A stretch of DNA of 35,575 nt, taken from assembly GCA_051883075.1 (NCBI GenBank), contig JBJETA010000136.1:1-35575 (forward strand). The letters run 5' to 3'. The notes under the pieces are model-generated. The model saw only the letters and a list, made by a program, of their open reading frames with translations. It had not been told where the DNA came from and searched no databases. The stretch is from Aminipila sp051883075 (GTDB lineage Bacteria > Bacillota > Clostridia > Peptostreptococcales > Anaerovoracaceae). Made by a program: the position numbers and the translations under genes. This document shows positions 22,948-30,644 of this stretch, in pieces; position 1 is the stretch's first letter; every line of letters begins with the position of its first letter.

Positions 22948-23754
22948 CTATTCCGCCTCCTTTGAAAACTCACCTTGTAAATCAAAGGCATGGTTCATAG
23001 GCCCGCTCCCTGCTCCCAAATCAAGCATGGCAGCCAGTGCTCCCGATATGTATTCCTTGGCTTTCATAACCGATGTATCCAAATCAAACCCCTTTGCCAG
23101 ATTTGATGCGATGGCGCTTGACAAAGTGCAGCCCGTGCCGTGAGTGTTTGGATTATCAATCCTTTTTCCGTTAAACCAGCGGTATTCCCCGTTTCTGTAC
23201 AGCAGGTCATTTGCATCACTTATTTTATGTCCGCCCTTGCATAGTACTGCACAGCCGTATTCATTGCTGATTTTTTCTGCCGCATCAATCATATCCCGTT
23301 CATTTTCTATCTTTTTCCCCGAAATAACCTCCGCCTCAGGGATATTCGGCGTCAGAACTGCCGCCAGCGGGAAAAGTTTTTCTTTCAGAGTTTCAACCGC
23401 ATCATCCGAAATGAGCTTTGCTCCGCTGGTAGCAACCATCACGGGGTCTACCACTATGTTTTCTGCACTGTGCTCTTTCAGCTTTTCCGCAATCATTTCT
23501 ATCAGTCCTCTTGAAGAAACCATTCCAATCTTCACCGCATCAGGACGTATGTCATTAAATACCGCGTCCATCTGCTCTCCTAAAAACTCTGGTGTCACTT
23601 CACTTATACCAGTCACGCCGGTGGTATTCTGGGCAGTCAATGCTGTGACTGCACTCATTGCAAATACTCCATTCATGGTCATAGTCTTAATATCTGCCTG
23701 AATGCCGGCGCCTCCGCTGGAATCACTTCCGGCGATTGTCAATGCTGTTTTCAT
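22948..23754 (-). CDS. thiD: HMP/HMP-phosphate kinase ThiD
   Basis: This 268-residue ribokinase-fold enzyme phosphorylates HMP twice to give HMP-diphosphate for thiamine synthesis. N-terminal substrate motif AGSDSSGGAGIQAD (8-21), the VVDPVMVATSGAKLI stretch and the anion-hole/catalytic GTGCTLSSAIASNLA segment are intact. The start ATG 23754 (MKTALTIAG) is set by AGGAGG nine bases upstream; the two earlier in-frame starts lack a ribosome site. It lies in the salvage operon between the HAD phosphatase and cytX genes, and uses HMP brought in by CytX. Confidence 0.95.
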   Translation of the reverse strand: MKTALTIAGSDSSGGAGIQADIKTMTMNGVFAMSAVTALTAQNTTGVTGISEVTPEFLGEQMDAVFNDIRPDAVKIGMVSSRGLIEMIAEKLKEHSAENIVVDPVMVATSGAKLISDDAVETLKEKLFPLAAVLTPNIPEAEVISGKKIENERDMIDAAEKISNEYGCAVLCKGGHKISDANDLLYRNGEYRWFNGKRIDNPNTHGTGCTLSSAIASNLAKGFDLDTSVMKAKEYISGALAAMLDLGAGSGPMNHAFDLQGEFSKEAE

Positions 23755-23831
23755 ATCTGTCATCCTCCTTTGTTTCAGCATGATTTTATATAGCGGCAGA
23801 AGGTGGTGCCCCCAATCTGTCGCTTGCAGAT

Positions 23832-24467
23832 TTATTTTTTAGCAGTTACATCTGCAATGGTTGTATCCGCCATTGACGATATGTGCTCCCAGTTTTCCGA
23901 GCACGCCTCTGTATAAACGGCAATCGTGTAAAAACCTGCTTTTTTAGCTGTATTTATGGCATACTCCGCATCCTCATATACTGCGGTTTCCTCCGGTGCG
24001 GTTTTCATAAACTCCGCCGCAGCCAGATAAATCAGCGGTTCACGCTTTGAAGTATTCAGCTCGGATGCCGTGAATATTCTCCGGAAATACCCGAGAATGC
24101 CCAGCCGCTCCAGCGCCGCTGTGACCAGTTCTTTATCACTGGTAGTGGCAAGAACCATAGGTATGTCTTTTGCTCTGTATTCTTCAAGAATGTCACGCAT
24201 ATTTTCATTTAAGCGCACTTCATTTCTGTAAAAATCCCCGATAATGTCCAGAACTCCATGTATAATCTCTTCCTCTGAAAACTCCAGTGCATATTGTTTT
24301 TTTAAATATGCTCCGCCCTCTTCAAGGCTCATGGAGAACAGGATGTTTCCCAGATTCGGCTCTGCTTCTATGTTTAGCGTCTGCAGGTACCGTGCTCCCG
24401 CATCACTCCAGATTTCCATGGAATCAAGAAGTGTACCGTCAACATCAAAAATAACTCCCTTAATCAT
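23832..24467 (-). CDS. HAD-family phosphatase in the thiamine operon
   Basis: This 211-residue haloacid-dehalogenase-superfamily hydrolase has motif I DVDGT (Asp8, Asp10), motif II in LATTSDKE, a lysine in SKREP and motif IV YEDAEYAI. A C1-type helical cap lies between motifs I and II, as in phosphoglycolate and beta-phosphoglucomutase-like enzymes. Its ATG overlaps the thiE stop as TAATG, so translation is coupled to thiE. A role as a thiamine-phosphate phosphatase, or in cleaning up phosphorylated thiazole or pyrimidine, fits the location. That substrate is inference; HAD specificities are not predictable from motifs. Confidence 0.88.
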   Translation of the reverse strand: MIKGVIFDVDGTLLDSMEIWSDAGARYLQTLNIEAEPNLGNILFSMSLEEGGAYLKKQYALEFSEEEIIHGVLDIIGDFYRNEVRLNENMRDILEEYRAKDIPMVLATTSDKELVTAALERLGILGYFRRIFTASELNTSKREPLIYLAAAEFMKTAPEETAVYEDAEYAINTAKKAGFYTIAVYTEACSENWEHISSMADTTIADVTAKK

Positions 24468-25105
24468 TACTTTACTGCCTCCCGGGTCAGTTCTTTAAGC
24501 TCTGCCGTCGCTGCCTTTATATCCTTCTGTGCAAAAATCGCACTTATAACCGCAATACCGCAGATGCCGCTTCCCGACAACTGCATAACATTGTCCCTGC
24601 TGATACCTCCGATTGCAACAACCGGTATGTCCACTGCATCACATATTGCTTTTAAAGTTTCGTGACTTACATCATCAGCGTCATCCTTGCTTCCCGTATG
24701 GAATACGGCACCGACTCCAAGATAGTCAGCTCCCCTTTTTTGCGCCAGTACAGCCTGTTCTACCGTCTGTGCCGATACTCCCAGTATTTTGTCTTCTCCT
24801 ATCAGCTTTCTGACATCACCGGCTTCCATATCGCTCTGCCCTACATGAACACCGTCTGCGTTCATTCTCAAGGCAATGTCCACGTTGTCATTTACAACAA
24901 ACGGTACACCGTACTGTCTGCAAAGCTCCTGAATCTCTATGGCTTCTTTAAGAAAATTTTCTTCATCCAATTCCTTTTCACGAAGCTGAATAAAAGTGGC
25001 TCCTCCCTGCAAAGCCAGCTCCACCTGCTCATACAGCGTTGCTCCGTTCAGCCACGCACGGTCTGTTACCGCATAAAGCAGCAGACTTTCCTTATCGCAC
25101 TTCAT
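24467..25105 (-). CDS. thiE: Thiamine-phosphate synthase ThiE
   Basis: This 212-residue TIM-barrel enzyme joins HMP-diphosphate and thiazole-phosphate to give thiamine phosphate. Conserved loops are QLREKELDEE, VNDNVDIALRMNADGVHVG, the phosphate-binding GVGAVFHTGSKDDA and VVAIGGIS. I start it at ATG 25105 (MKCDKESLLLYAV), which has AGGGGG close upstream and overlaps the last codons of thiM. The open frame continues far upstream in thiM but without family similarity. It is flanked by thiM and the HAD gene, all translationally coupled. Confidence 0.95.
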   Translation of the reverse strand: MKCDKESLLLYAVTDRAWLNGATLYEQVELALQGGATFIQLREKELDEENFLKEAIEIQELCRQYGVPFVVNDNVDIALRMNADGVHVGQSDMEAGDVRKLIGEDKILGVSAQTVEQAVLAQKRGADYLGVGAVFHTGSKDDADDVSHETLKAICDAVDIPVVAIGGISRDNVMQLSGSGICGIAVISAIFAQKDIKAATAELKELTREAVK

Positions 25106-25913
25106 ATTTTGCCCCCTCATCCAGAGTTTTTCCGTCCATGTTGTAGACAGCATCGATGATTCTGTTTCTATATGTGGAGTTTCCGTCTCCCTCCTGCATC
25201 CTGTTCCATGCGATTTCACCCGCAAGTCCCATAGTGCAGACTGCCGCCGCTGCGGCTTCAAGCTTTTTGTCCGGATTTGCTGTCATAAATGCCGTCATCA
25301 TGCCCGACAGCTGGCAGCCTGTACCTGTTATTTTGCCCATTTCCGCACGGCCGTTACGGATAACATAGCATGTATCTCCGTCTGCCACAAGGTCAATAGC
25401 TCCTGTTATTGCCACGACAGCTCCTGATTTTCTTGCAAAATCCTTTGCAAATCCAACCATCTGTTCAAGGTTCTCTTCTGTAACTGCATCCGCCGCATCT
25501 GCATCCACACCCTTTGTAGTGCCGCTTCCCAGCGCAAGCGTTTTAATCTCGGAAATATTTCCGCGAATCACATCGGGCTTAATCTCATCCATGAGCTTAA
25601 CTGCCGTATCAGTACGCAGTTTGCTTGCGCCGGCTCCAACCGGATCAAGAAGGACTGTATGTCCCAGTTCTTTTGCCTTTTTCCCTGCCAGAAACATTCC
25701 TTCAATGCTTCTCCGGTTCAGCGTACCTATGTTTATATTCAATCCTCCGCAGATTGCTGTTATATCCTCCACATCCTGCGGTTCATCCGACATAATAGGG
25801 CTTCCGCCGCAGGCAAGGATTACGTTTGCCACATCATTTACAGTCACATAGTTTGTGATATTGTGCACCAACGGCACATTTTTTCTGACATTATCGATAC
25901 AATTTCCAAACAT
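25092..25913 (-). CDS. thiM: Hydroxyethylthiazole kinase ThiM
   Basis: This 273-residue kinase phosphorylates the thiazole salvage precursor (THZ) to THZ-phosphate. Family motifs include VPLVHNITNYVTVNDVAN, VLLDPVGAGASKLR, VIRGNISEI and the catalytic GTGCQLSGMM. The start is ATG 25913 (MFGNCID), with GGAGG seven bases upstream; a TTG five codons earlier falls on that ribosome site. It is the first gene after the TPP riboswitch. The operon has ThiM but no ThiC/G/H, so it salvages ready-made pyrimidine and thiazole instead of making them. Confidence 0.95.
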   Translation of the reverse strand: MFGNCIDNVRKNVPLVHNITNYVTVNDVANVILACGGSPIMSDEPQDVEDITAICGGLNINIGTLNRRSIEGMFLAGKKAKELGHTVLLDPVGAGASKLRTDTAVKLMDEIKPDVIRGNISEIKTLALGSGTTKGVDADAADAVTEENLEQMVGFAKDFARKSGAVVAITGAIDLVADGDTCYVIRNGRAEMGKITGTGCQLSGMMTAFMTANPDKKLEAAAAAVCTMGLAGEIAWNRMQEGDGNSTYRNRIIDAVYNMDGKTLDEGAKYEVR

Positions 25914-25958
25914 AGCAATTTCCTCCAAACAACTTTTCTAAAATCAAAATTTTGCAAA

Positions 25959-25994
25959 CAAAAAGAGCAGATACGCCAATTTCAGCATATCTGC
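25959..25994 (-). terminator. Riboswitch-controlled terminator before thiM
   Basis: On the minus strand, GCAGATATGC (25985-25994) and GCGTATCTGC (25967-25976) pair, allowing one G-U, and a T-rich run follows. It sits between the TPP aptamer and thiM and would stop transcription when TPP is bound. Confidence 0.85.
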
Positions 25995-26024
25995 CCATGT
26001 TTAATACGAGTCTGCGCGATATTT

Positions 26025-26108
26025 CCCTACGTTGGCATTATCCAAATCAGGTTACGGGTCAAGACAATACAGTCTACTCTCAGCCTGCTTCACGCAAGCT
26101 CCCCACTT
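26025..26108 (-). ncRNA. TPP riboswitch (THI element)
   Basis: The leader contains the conserved core of the TPP aptamer in order on the minus strand: GGGGAGC, GGCTGAGAGT, GACCCGTAACCTGATTTGG, ATAATGCCAACGTAGGGAA. TPP binding would favour the terminator at 25959-25994 and shut off thiM-thiE-HAD-thiD-cytX. Confidence 0.96.
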
Positions 26109-26122
26109 GTTCACTTAAATAT

Positions 26123-26151
26123 ATTATGCTCTCACAAAACTGTTATTGCAA
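26123..26151 (-). promoter_or_regulatory. Promoter of the thiamine salvage operon
   Basis: On the minus strand, TTGCAA (26146-26151) and CATAAT (26123-26128) are 17 bases apart. They lie just downstream of the DAHP synthase gene and upstream of the TPP aptamer. Confidence 0.6.
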
Positions 26152-26184
26152 GAGGTTTGATACAAAATTTCTTCTGTAACACCG

Positions 26185-27213
26185 CTATACCAGCTCCGCA
26201 ATATCGTAAATCAGCTTTTCACTGTCTTCCCATCCAAGACAAGGGTCTGTAATCGAGCAGCCGTATTCAGGATCACCAATCTTCTTACTTCCCTCTGCAA
26301 TATAACTTTCTATCATAAATCCCTTTACAAGCTTCTTTATGTCGTTGCTGATGTTTCTGTTATGCATAACTTCCTTTGCAATTCTTATCTGTTCCTTGTA
26401 CTTCTTTCCTGAATTTGCATGGTTTGTATCAACGATACATGCAGGGTTCTTGAGGTCCCTTTCAGCATACATTTCAGCAACTGCCAGCAAATCTTCATAA
26501 TGATAATTTACAATATTTCTTCCGTATTGGTCCGTCGAACCCCTAAGTACAGTATGTACAAAATCATTTCCTTCAGTATTTACCGCCCATCCCCGGTAAA
26601 TAAAGGACTGCTTTGACTGTCCGGCAATAACGGAATTCATCATTACCCCAAGGTCACCGCCTGTTGGATTCTTCATTCCTGCAGGAATGTCCATACCGCT
26701 TGCAACAAGTCGGTGCTGCTGATTCTCAGTGCTTCTTGCACCTACTGCCACATATGACAATACATCTGCCAGGTACCAGTAATTTTCGGGATAAAGCATT
26801 TCATCTGCCGTCGGAAGACCCGTCTCCTCAAGAACATTCATATGGAGCTTTCTGATAGCCAGTACCCCTTCAAAAAGGTCTGACGGTTTCTCCGGATTCG
26901 GCTGATGTAAAAGTCCCTTATATCCAAGCCCGGTTGTTCTTGGCTTATTTGTATATACACGTGGAATGAAAATAAGCTTGTCATAAACCTTTTCCTGAAC
27001 CTTTGCAAGTCTTGTTGCATAATCAAGCATTGCAGGCTCATTGTCAGCTGAGCACGGTCCAATGACAAGAATCATCTTATCACTCTGTCCTGTAAATATA
27101 TCTCTGATTTCAGCGTCTCTTTCCGCCTTAGCCTTTGCCATTTTTTCCGATACCGGATATTTCTTCTTTGTTTCTGCCGGAATCAGCAGCTTTTCTGTAA
27201 AATTAAAACTCAT
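26185..27213 (-). CDS. 3-deoxy-7-phosphoheptulonate (DAHP) synthase, AroF/G/H type
   Basis: This 342-residue class I alpha enzyme condenses phosphoenolpyruvate and erythrose-4-phosphate, the first step of the shikimate pathway. Motifs are VIGPCSADN (PEP-binding loop), KPRTTGLGYKGL, GARSTENQQHR, KNPTGG, CIVDTNHANSGKKY and SITDPCLGWED. Length matches E. coli AroG-like enzymes, and the N-terminal arm (LLIPAETKKKYPVSE) is present, so aromatic-amino-acid feedback is possible. ATG 27213 follows AGGTGG. It is a single-gene unit; no T-box or trp-type leader peptide is seen upstream. Confidence 0.95.
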   Translation of the reverse strand: MSFNFTEKLLIPAETKKKYPVSEKMAKAKAERDAEIRDIFTGQSDKMILVIGPCSADNEPAMLDYATRLAKVQEKVYDKLIFIPRVYTNKPRTTGLGYKGLLHQPNPEKPSDLFEGVLAIRKLHMNVLEETGLPTADEMLYPENYWYLADVLSYVAVGARSTENQQHRLVASGMDIPAGMKNPTGGDLGVMMNSVIAGQSKQSFIYRGWAVNTEGNDFVHTVLRGSTDQYGRNIVNYHYEDLLAVAEMYAERDLKNPACIVDTNHANSGKKYKEQIRIAKEVMHNRNISNDIKKLVKGFMIESYIAEGSKKIGDPEYGCSITDPCLGWEDSEKLIYDIAELV

Positions 27214-27279
27214 TTCAATCCACCTATCTGTGCCTTTCTATATGTAATTTGTGAATAATAACAATAAACTTTATATTTT

Positions 27280-27307
27280 ATTATACTCAAACCACAATTT
27301 TTTGCAA
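27280..27307 (-). promoter_or_regulatory. Promoter of the DAHP synthase gene
   Basis: On the minus strand, TTGCAA (27302-27307) and TATAAT (27280-27285) are 16 bases apart. It is back-to-back with the azgA-like promoter. Confidence 0.65.
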
Positions 27308-27319
27308 ACATTTTTCCCC

Positions 27320-27348
27320 TTTACATTATAATTCTTTTCATATACAAT
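27320..27348 (+). promoter_or_regulatory. Promoter of the cobalamin-riboswitch transcript
   Basis: TTTACA (27320-27325) and TACAAT (27343-27348) are 17 bases apart. The predicted start lies about 20 bases before the aptamer's first stem. Confidence 0.7.
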
Positions 27349-27374
27349 AACACTGTGAATTAATTAAATAAATA

Positions 27375-27561
27375 TTATCAGTATCCATATGGATTTAAAG
27401 GAAAACAGGTGAGATTCCTGTACACCGCCAATGCTGTAACAGAGGAGTCTGAATCTTTGTCAGGTTCATCTTTATCTTTAGATGCACCTGCAGTCACTGG
27501 ACATTTTGTCTGGGAAGGCAGATTCAGGTGATGATACTCAAGTCAGAACACCAGCTGATAA
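27375..27561 (+). ncRNA. Cobalamin (B12) riboswitch
   Basis: The closing stem is perfect: TTATCAG (27375-27381) pairs with CTGATAA (27555-27561). Inside are the aptamer landmarks in order: GGAAAACAGGTGAGATTCC, CACCGCCAATGCTGTAAC, CAGTCACTGG, CTGGGAAGGC, GATGATACTCAAGTCAG, AACACCAGC. These match the B12-box and core of the cobalamin riboswitch. An intrinsic terminator follows, so control is by attenuation. Confidence 0.93.
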
Positions 27562-27591
27562 TTGTGCAATGTACGCAAAGAAAAACATGAT

Positions 27592-27624
27592 GCTAAAGTG
27601 TTTTTGCTTTAGCGTATTTTTTTT
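27592..27624 (+). terminator. Riboswitch-controlled terminator before the purine-base permease
   Basis: GCTAAAG (27592-27598) and CTTTAGC (27607-27613) form a perfect stem followed by an eight-T run (27617-27624). It would form when cobalamin is bound. Confidence 0.9.
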
Positions 27625-27656
27625 GGCTCCCTGAAAGGGCTGGCAAGGAGGTAATC

Positions 27657-28964
27657 ATGAACACACTATTTAAACTCGACGAAAACCAAACCACCGTAAA
27701 AACAGAAGTTGCCGCCGGTATTACAACGTTTTTTACCATGGCATACATCATTTTTCTAAACCCTGTATTTTTATCATCGACAGGTATGGACACTGCAGGT
27801 GTACTGATTGCAACCTGCATATCAGCAGCCATAGGCTGTACGCTTTGTGCTTTTATAAGTAATAAGCCGTTTGCAATGGCTTCCGGTATGGGAATGAACG
27901 CATTTTTTGCTTACAGCCTGTGCGGTATTTATGGTTACACATGGCAGCAGGCGCTGGCAATGACGCTGATATCCGGTCTTCTGTTTCTTGCGATTGTGCT
28001 GTCGCCTCTAAGAAAGGCGGCTATCACCGCAATCCCCGAAAATATGAAGCATGCCATTACTGCCGGCATCGGACTTTTTATCGCTCTTATCGGGCTTCTG
28101 GACGGCGGCATAATATCTCTTGCAAGCGGATTCCCTGCTCTTGGAGATTTGTCCTCAAAGGCCGTTTTAATCGCAATCGCCGGACTTCTTTTCACATCCG
28201 TACTTGTTGCACGTCACGTTAAAGGAAGCCTTATCATTGGTATATTATTCACCGTGATACTGAATCTGATATTAGGCCAGACTGCTGCACCCACAGCGAT
28301 TTTAAGTATGCCTACAGAATTCAGCAAAGTATTTTTCAAAATGGATTTCACAGGACTTATTCATGGAAACGGAATATCAGCGGTTTCTGCATTTATAGCA
28401 ATAATCATCTCCATGACAATGGTAGATATGTTTGACACTCTCGGCTTTCTGATTGGTGTCAGCACAAGCGCCGGAATTTCCTCAAAAGAAGGAGAGTCCG
28501 GTGATCTTGAAAAGGTTCTTATTTCAGATGCTTTTGCAACAGTTGCCGGATCCTTTTGCGGTACATCAACTGTTACCACTTATGCTGAATCAGCCTCAGG
28601 GATTGCAGAAGGTGGGAAAACAGGTCTTACATCCCTTACAGTTGCAGCCTGCTTCCTTCTTTCCGTATTTCTCTCACCGCTTGCCGGTGTGGTAACATCA
28701 AGTGCAACGGCTCCTGCATTAATCATTGTTGGAATGTATCTTCTGATGGACATTAAAAACGTCGATTTCTCGGAAATGGATGAAGCCATACCTGCTTTTT
28801 TAACAGTTGCAGCTATTCCTTTTGCTTACTCCATTACAACCGGAATCGGCGCAGGATTTATCACATACATAATCTGTAAAGCCGCAACAGGCAGGTTTAA
28901 ACAGATTAAGCCTGCAACCCTGGTTCTGGCACTTGTTTTTGCACTATATTTCTGCCTGTGCTAA
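27657..28964 (+). CDS. AzgA-type NCS2 nucleobase permease under B12 control
   Basis: This 435-residue protein with 12-14 membrane segments belongs to the AzgA branch of the NCS2 permeases (adenine, guanine, hypoxanthine uptake). Hallmarks are AGITTFFTMAYIIFLNP, ASGMGMNAFFAY, MTMVDMFDTLGFLIG and GTSTVTTYAESASGIAEGG. ATG 27657 is preceded by AAGGAGG. Its only upstream control element is a cobalamin riboswitch, not a purine riboswitch, which is unusual for this family. Uptake of a cobamide lower-ligand base (adenine, or a benzimidazole) would explain it. Plain purine uptake, with a riboswitch left by rearrangement, is the alternative. It is a single-gene unit. Confidence 0.93.
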   Translation: MNTLFKLDENQTTVKTEVAAGITTFFTMAYIIFLNPVFLSSTGMDTAGVLIATCISAAIGCTLCAFISNKPFAMASGMGMNAFFAYSLCGIYGYTWQQALAMTLISGLLFLAIVLSPLRKAAITAIPENMKHAITAGIGLFIALIGLLDGGIISLASGFPALGDLSSKAVLIAIAGLLFTSVLVARHVKGSLIIGILFTVILNLILGQTAAPTAILSMPTEFSKVFFKMDFTGLIHGNGISAVSAFIAIIISMTMVDMFDTLGFLIGVSTSAGISSKEGESGDLEKVLISDAFATVAGSFCGTSTVTTYAESASGIAEGGKTGLTSLTVAACFLLSVFLSPLAGVVTSSATAPALIIVGMYLLMDIKNVDFSEMDEAIPAFLTVAAIPFAYSITTGIGAGFITYIICKAATGRFKQIKPATLVLALVFALYFCLC

Positions 28965-28973
28965 AGTTCCAAA

Positions 28974-28995
28974 AAGCCCGGGATTCCCCGGGCTT
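28974..28995. terminator. Terminator between the permease and diguanylate cyclase genes
   Basis: A G/C-rich 9-bp stem AAGCCCGGG (28974-28982) / CCCGGGCTT (28987-28995) has a four-base loop. Minus-strand T-run follows, so it best serves the diguanylate cyclase gene, whose stop codon touches the stem. Confidence 0.8.
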
Positions 28996-30062
28996 CATTC
29001 ATTTTGCTTCTCTGCCTTCTGCTTTAATTTATTCTCATACATCTTTTTATCTGCCGTATCAAACAAAACCCGGAAAGTACAATCAGGAAACTCTGTAGAC
29101 AAAGCCCAGCCACATGCATAACTCAGTTCAATAAAGTTACCGCCTCCATAATGCAGCTGATTAAAATGCTGCACATCTTTCTTTATCTGACTCAGGATTA
29201 ACTCTACATCCTCTCTTGAAGAATCATAGATAACTGCCATGAATTCATCTCCGCCATATCTTCCAACAAAATTCGAAGCAGGTACTGCGTTTCGAAGAAG
29301 TCTTGCAAAGTTTGCAATCATCTGGTCCCCAACCGAATGTCCCAAAGTGTCGTTCGCCTTCTTTAAATTGTTCAAATCAAATACAATGCATGCCATAGGT
29401 TTCTGTATAGCTTCCGTATCAGAAAAGAACCCTTCACACCGTCCCTTATTGGGCAAGCCTGTGTGTTGATCTATAAATACCTTTTGCTCCAATTGTTGAT
29501 TTCTGCGTCGCATATTTACAGCTTCAAAAGAACGTGCCAACATAATAAGAATCAGAATCGCTATGTCCACAGCCGTAGCAATTTCCAGATAACGAATTAC
29601 CGATGCAATAGTTTCAGAATACTCTTCTGCTGCCGCAACAGTATTATCCGCCATTCGGAAATACTCTTCACTCATATCAACAATATTTGTAGCTTCATAT
29701 CCATACCGGCGGACACTGTAAATTTCATCTTTAAGTTCCTCCCAATATTTCATTTGCGCATCCAAATCACTCTGATATACTTCATCATCCAGACTTACCA
29801 GATTATATTTCCCCTGTTCATATTTTAATCCGCTTAGAATCTCGTCCAGATAAGCAATAAGGTCGTCATTTTTTTGTCCCACAATTTCCAGCTTAACCTC
29901 TCGTTGTGTTGCACCTCTGACAATCCCCGCATAATTAATAACCCTTGCGGTTCCACGCAGAGAATTTATTTGAAAAATCATAGAGGCCACTAAAATCATC
30001 ATAACGACAATTAACACGCTCTGAATCATTATCGCAAAGCGTCTCAGTTTCTTTTTATCCAT
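28995..30062 (-). CDS. Membrane diguanylate cyclase (GGDEF)
   Basis: This 355-residue protein makes cyclic di-GMP from two GTP. It has a membrane helix (about 9-31), a helical extracellular sensor region of about 130 residues, a second membrane helix (about 163-178), a short linker and a GGDEF domain. The active motif GGDEF (270-274) is intact, as is the NTP-binding FDLNNLKKANDTLGHSVGD stretch. No RxxD inhibitory site is found five residues before it, so product feedback may be absent. ATG 30062 (MDKKKLRR) has GGAGG seven bases upstream; the frame runs further upstream without a site. The sensor region, with INYAGIVRGATQRE, resembles helical PilJ-like sensors; the ligand is unknown. Confidence 0.93.
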   Translation of the reverse strand: MDKKKLRRFAIMIQSVLIVVMMILVASMIFQINSLRGTARVINYAGIVRGATQREVKLEIVGQKNDDLIAYLDEILSGLKYEQGKYNLVSLDDEVYQSDLDAQMKYWEELKDEIYSVRRYGYEATNIVDMSEEYFRMADNTVAAAEEYSETIASVIRYLEIATAVDIAILILIMLARSFEAVNMRRRNQQLEQKVFIDQHTGLPNKGRCEGFFSDTEAIQKPMACIVFDLNNLKKANDTLGHSVGDQMIANFARLLRNAVPASNFVGRYGGDEFMAVIYDSSREDVELILSQIKKDVQHFNQLHYGGGNFIELSYACGWALSTEFPDCTFRVLFDTADKKMYENKLKQKAEKQNE

Positions 30063-30109
30063 AAGAGTTCCTCCGTGTCCGTATTTTTTCTGTATATCCA
30101 AAAAGGTAA

Positions 30110-30644
30110 ATAAAGGTCTGCAGCTTATAATAAGCGCCCAGCACCAGGACATAGCTTCCGGAAAATCCCGCAAGAATTCCGTTTAAGGAGGAAATCAGCA
30201 ATGACGGAAGTGCCATATTAAGAGATGCCGGTATTCCAACCGCATAAAGCGGTTTTATTACCTGTCTGTTAAAAGATATTTTCTTCTTTTCGAAAGAAAC
30301 AGGCACGGTCCGATTCCAAAAATCATCAATGGATCCAGCACAATATTTGCGGCAAAGCCGCATGTCATGCTGATCATCGAAACTTTCATTCTGCCCACAG
30401 CCTGAAATATTTTTTCCAGAGAAATGCCAAGCATAATTATCACAGAAAAAAGAAATGCCCGTTGCTGCCGCAGTATCAGCCTGCTCCTTATCTTCCGCAC
30501 CCAGGCAAAACGCAATCCTTGCATTTATGCCGATGCCAAAGCCTACCGCAATGGCCGTCATCAGATTCTGTACCGGATATACCAGTGACAAAGCCGTCAT
30601 AGCATCTTCACTGATTTTTGCCACAATAAAGTTCTGAGCCATTA
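30110..30644 (-). pseudogene. Decayed MATE-family transporter gene
   Basis: The minus strand carries pieces of a MATE exporter in two frames. One frame gives AQNFIVAKISEDAMTALS and VGFGIGINARIAF, then breaks. The second frame continues with SVIIMLGISLEKIFQAVG and FAANIVLDPLMIFGIGP. The first frame resumes with NRQVIKPLYAVGIPASL and stops near QTFIYL. The break coincides with a six-A run on the plus strand (30446-30451); removing one base rejoins the frames. About 40 residues seem deleted after FGIGP, the N-terminal helix start is missing, and the C-terminal half is gone. It follows the dienelactone-hydrolase-like gene with its stop overlapping an ATG (TAATG). It cannot make a working transporter. 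Confidence 0.85.

Noticed and set aside
30110..30644. Working MATE transporter spanning two overlapping frames
   Set aside because: Besides the frameshift, about 40 internal residues and the C-terminal half are missing, so correcting one base would not restore it.
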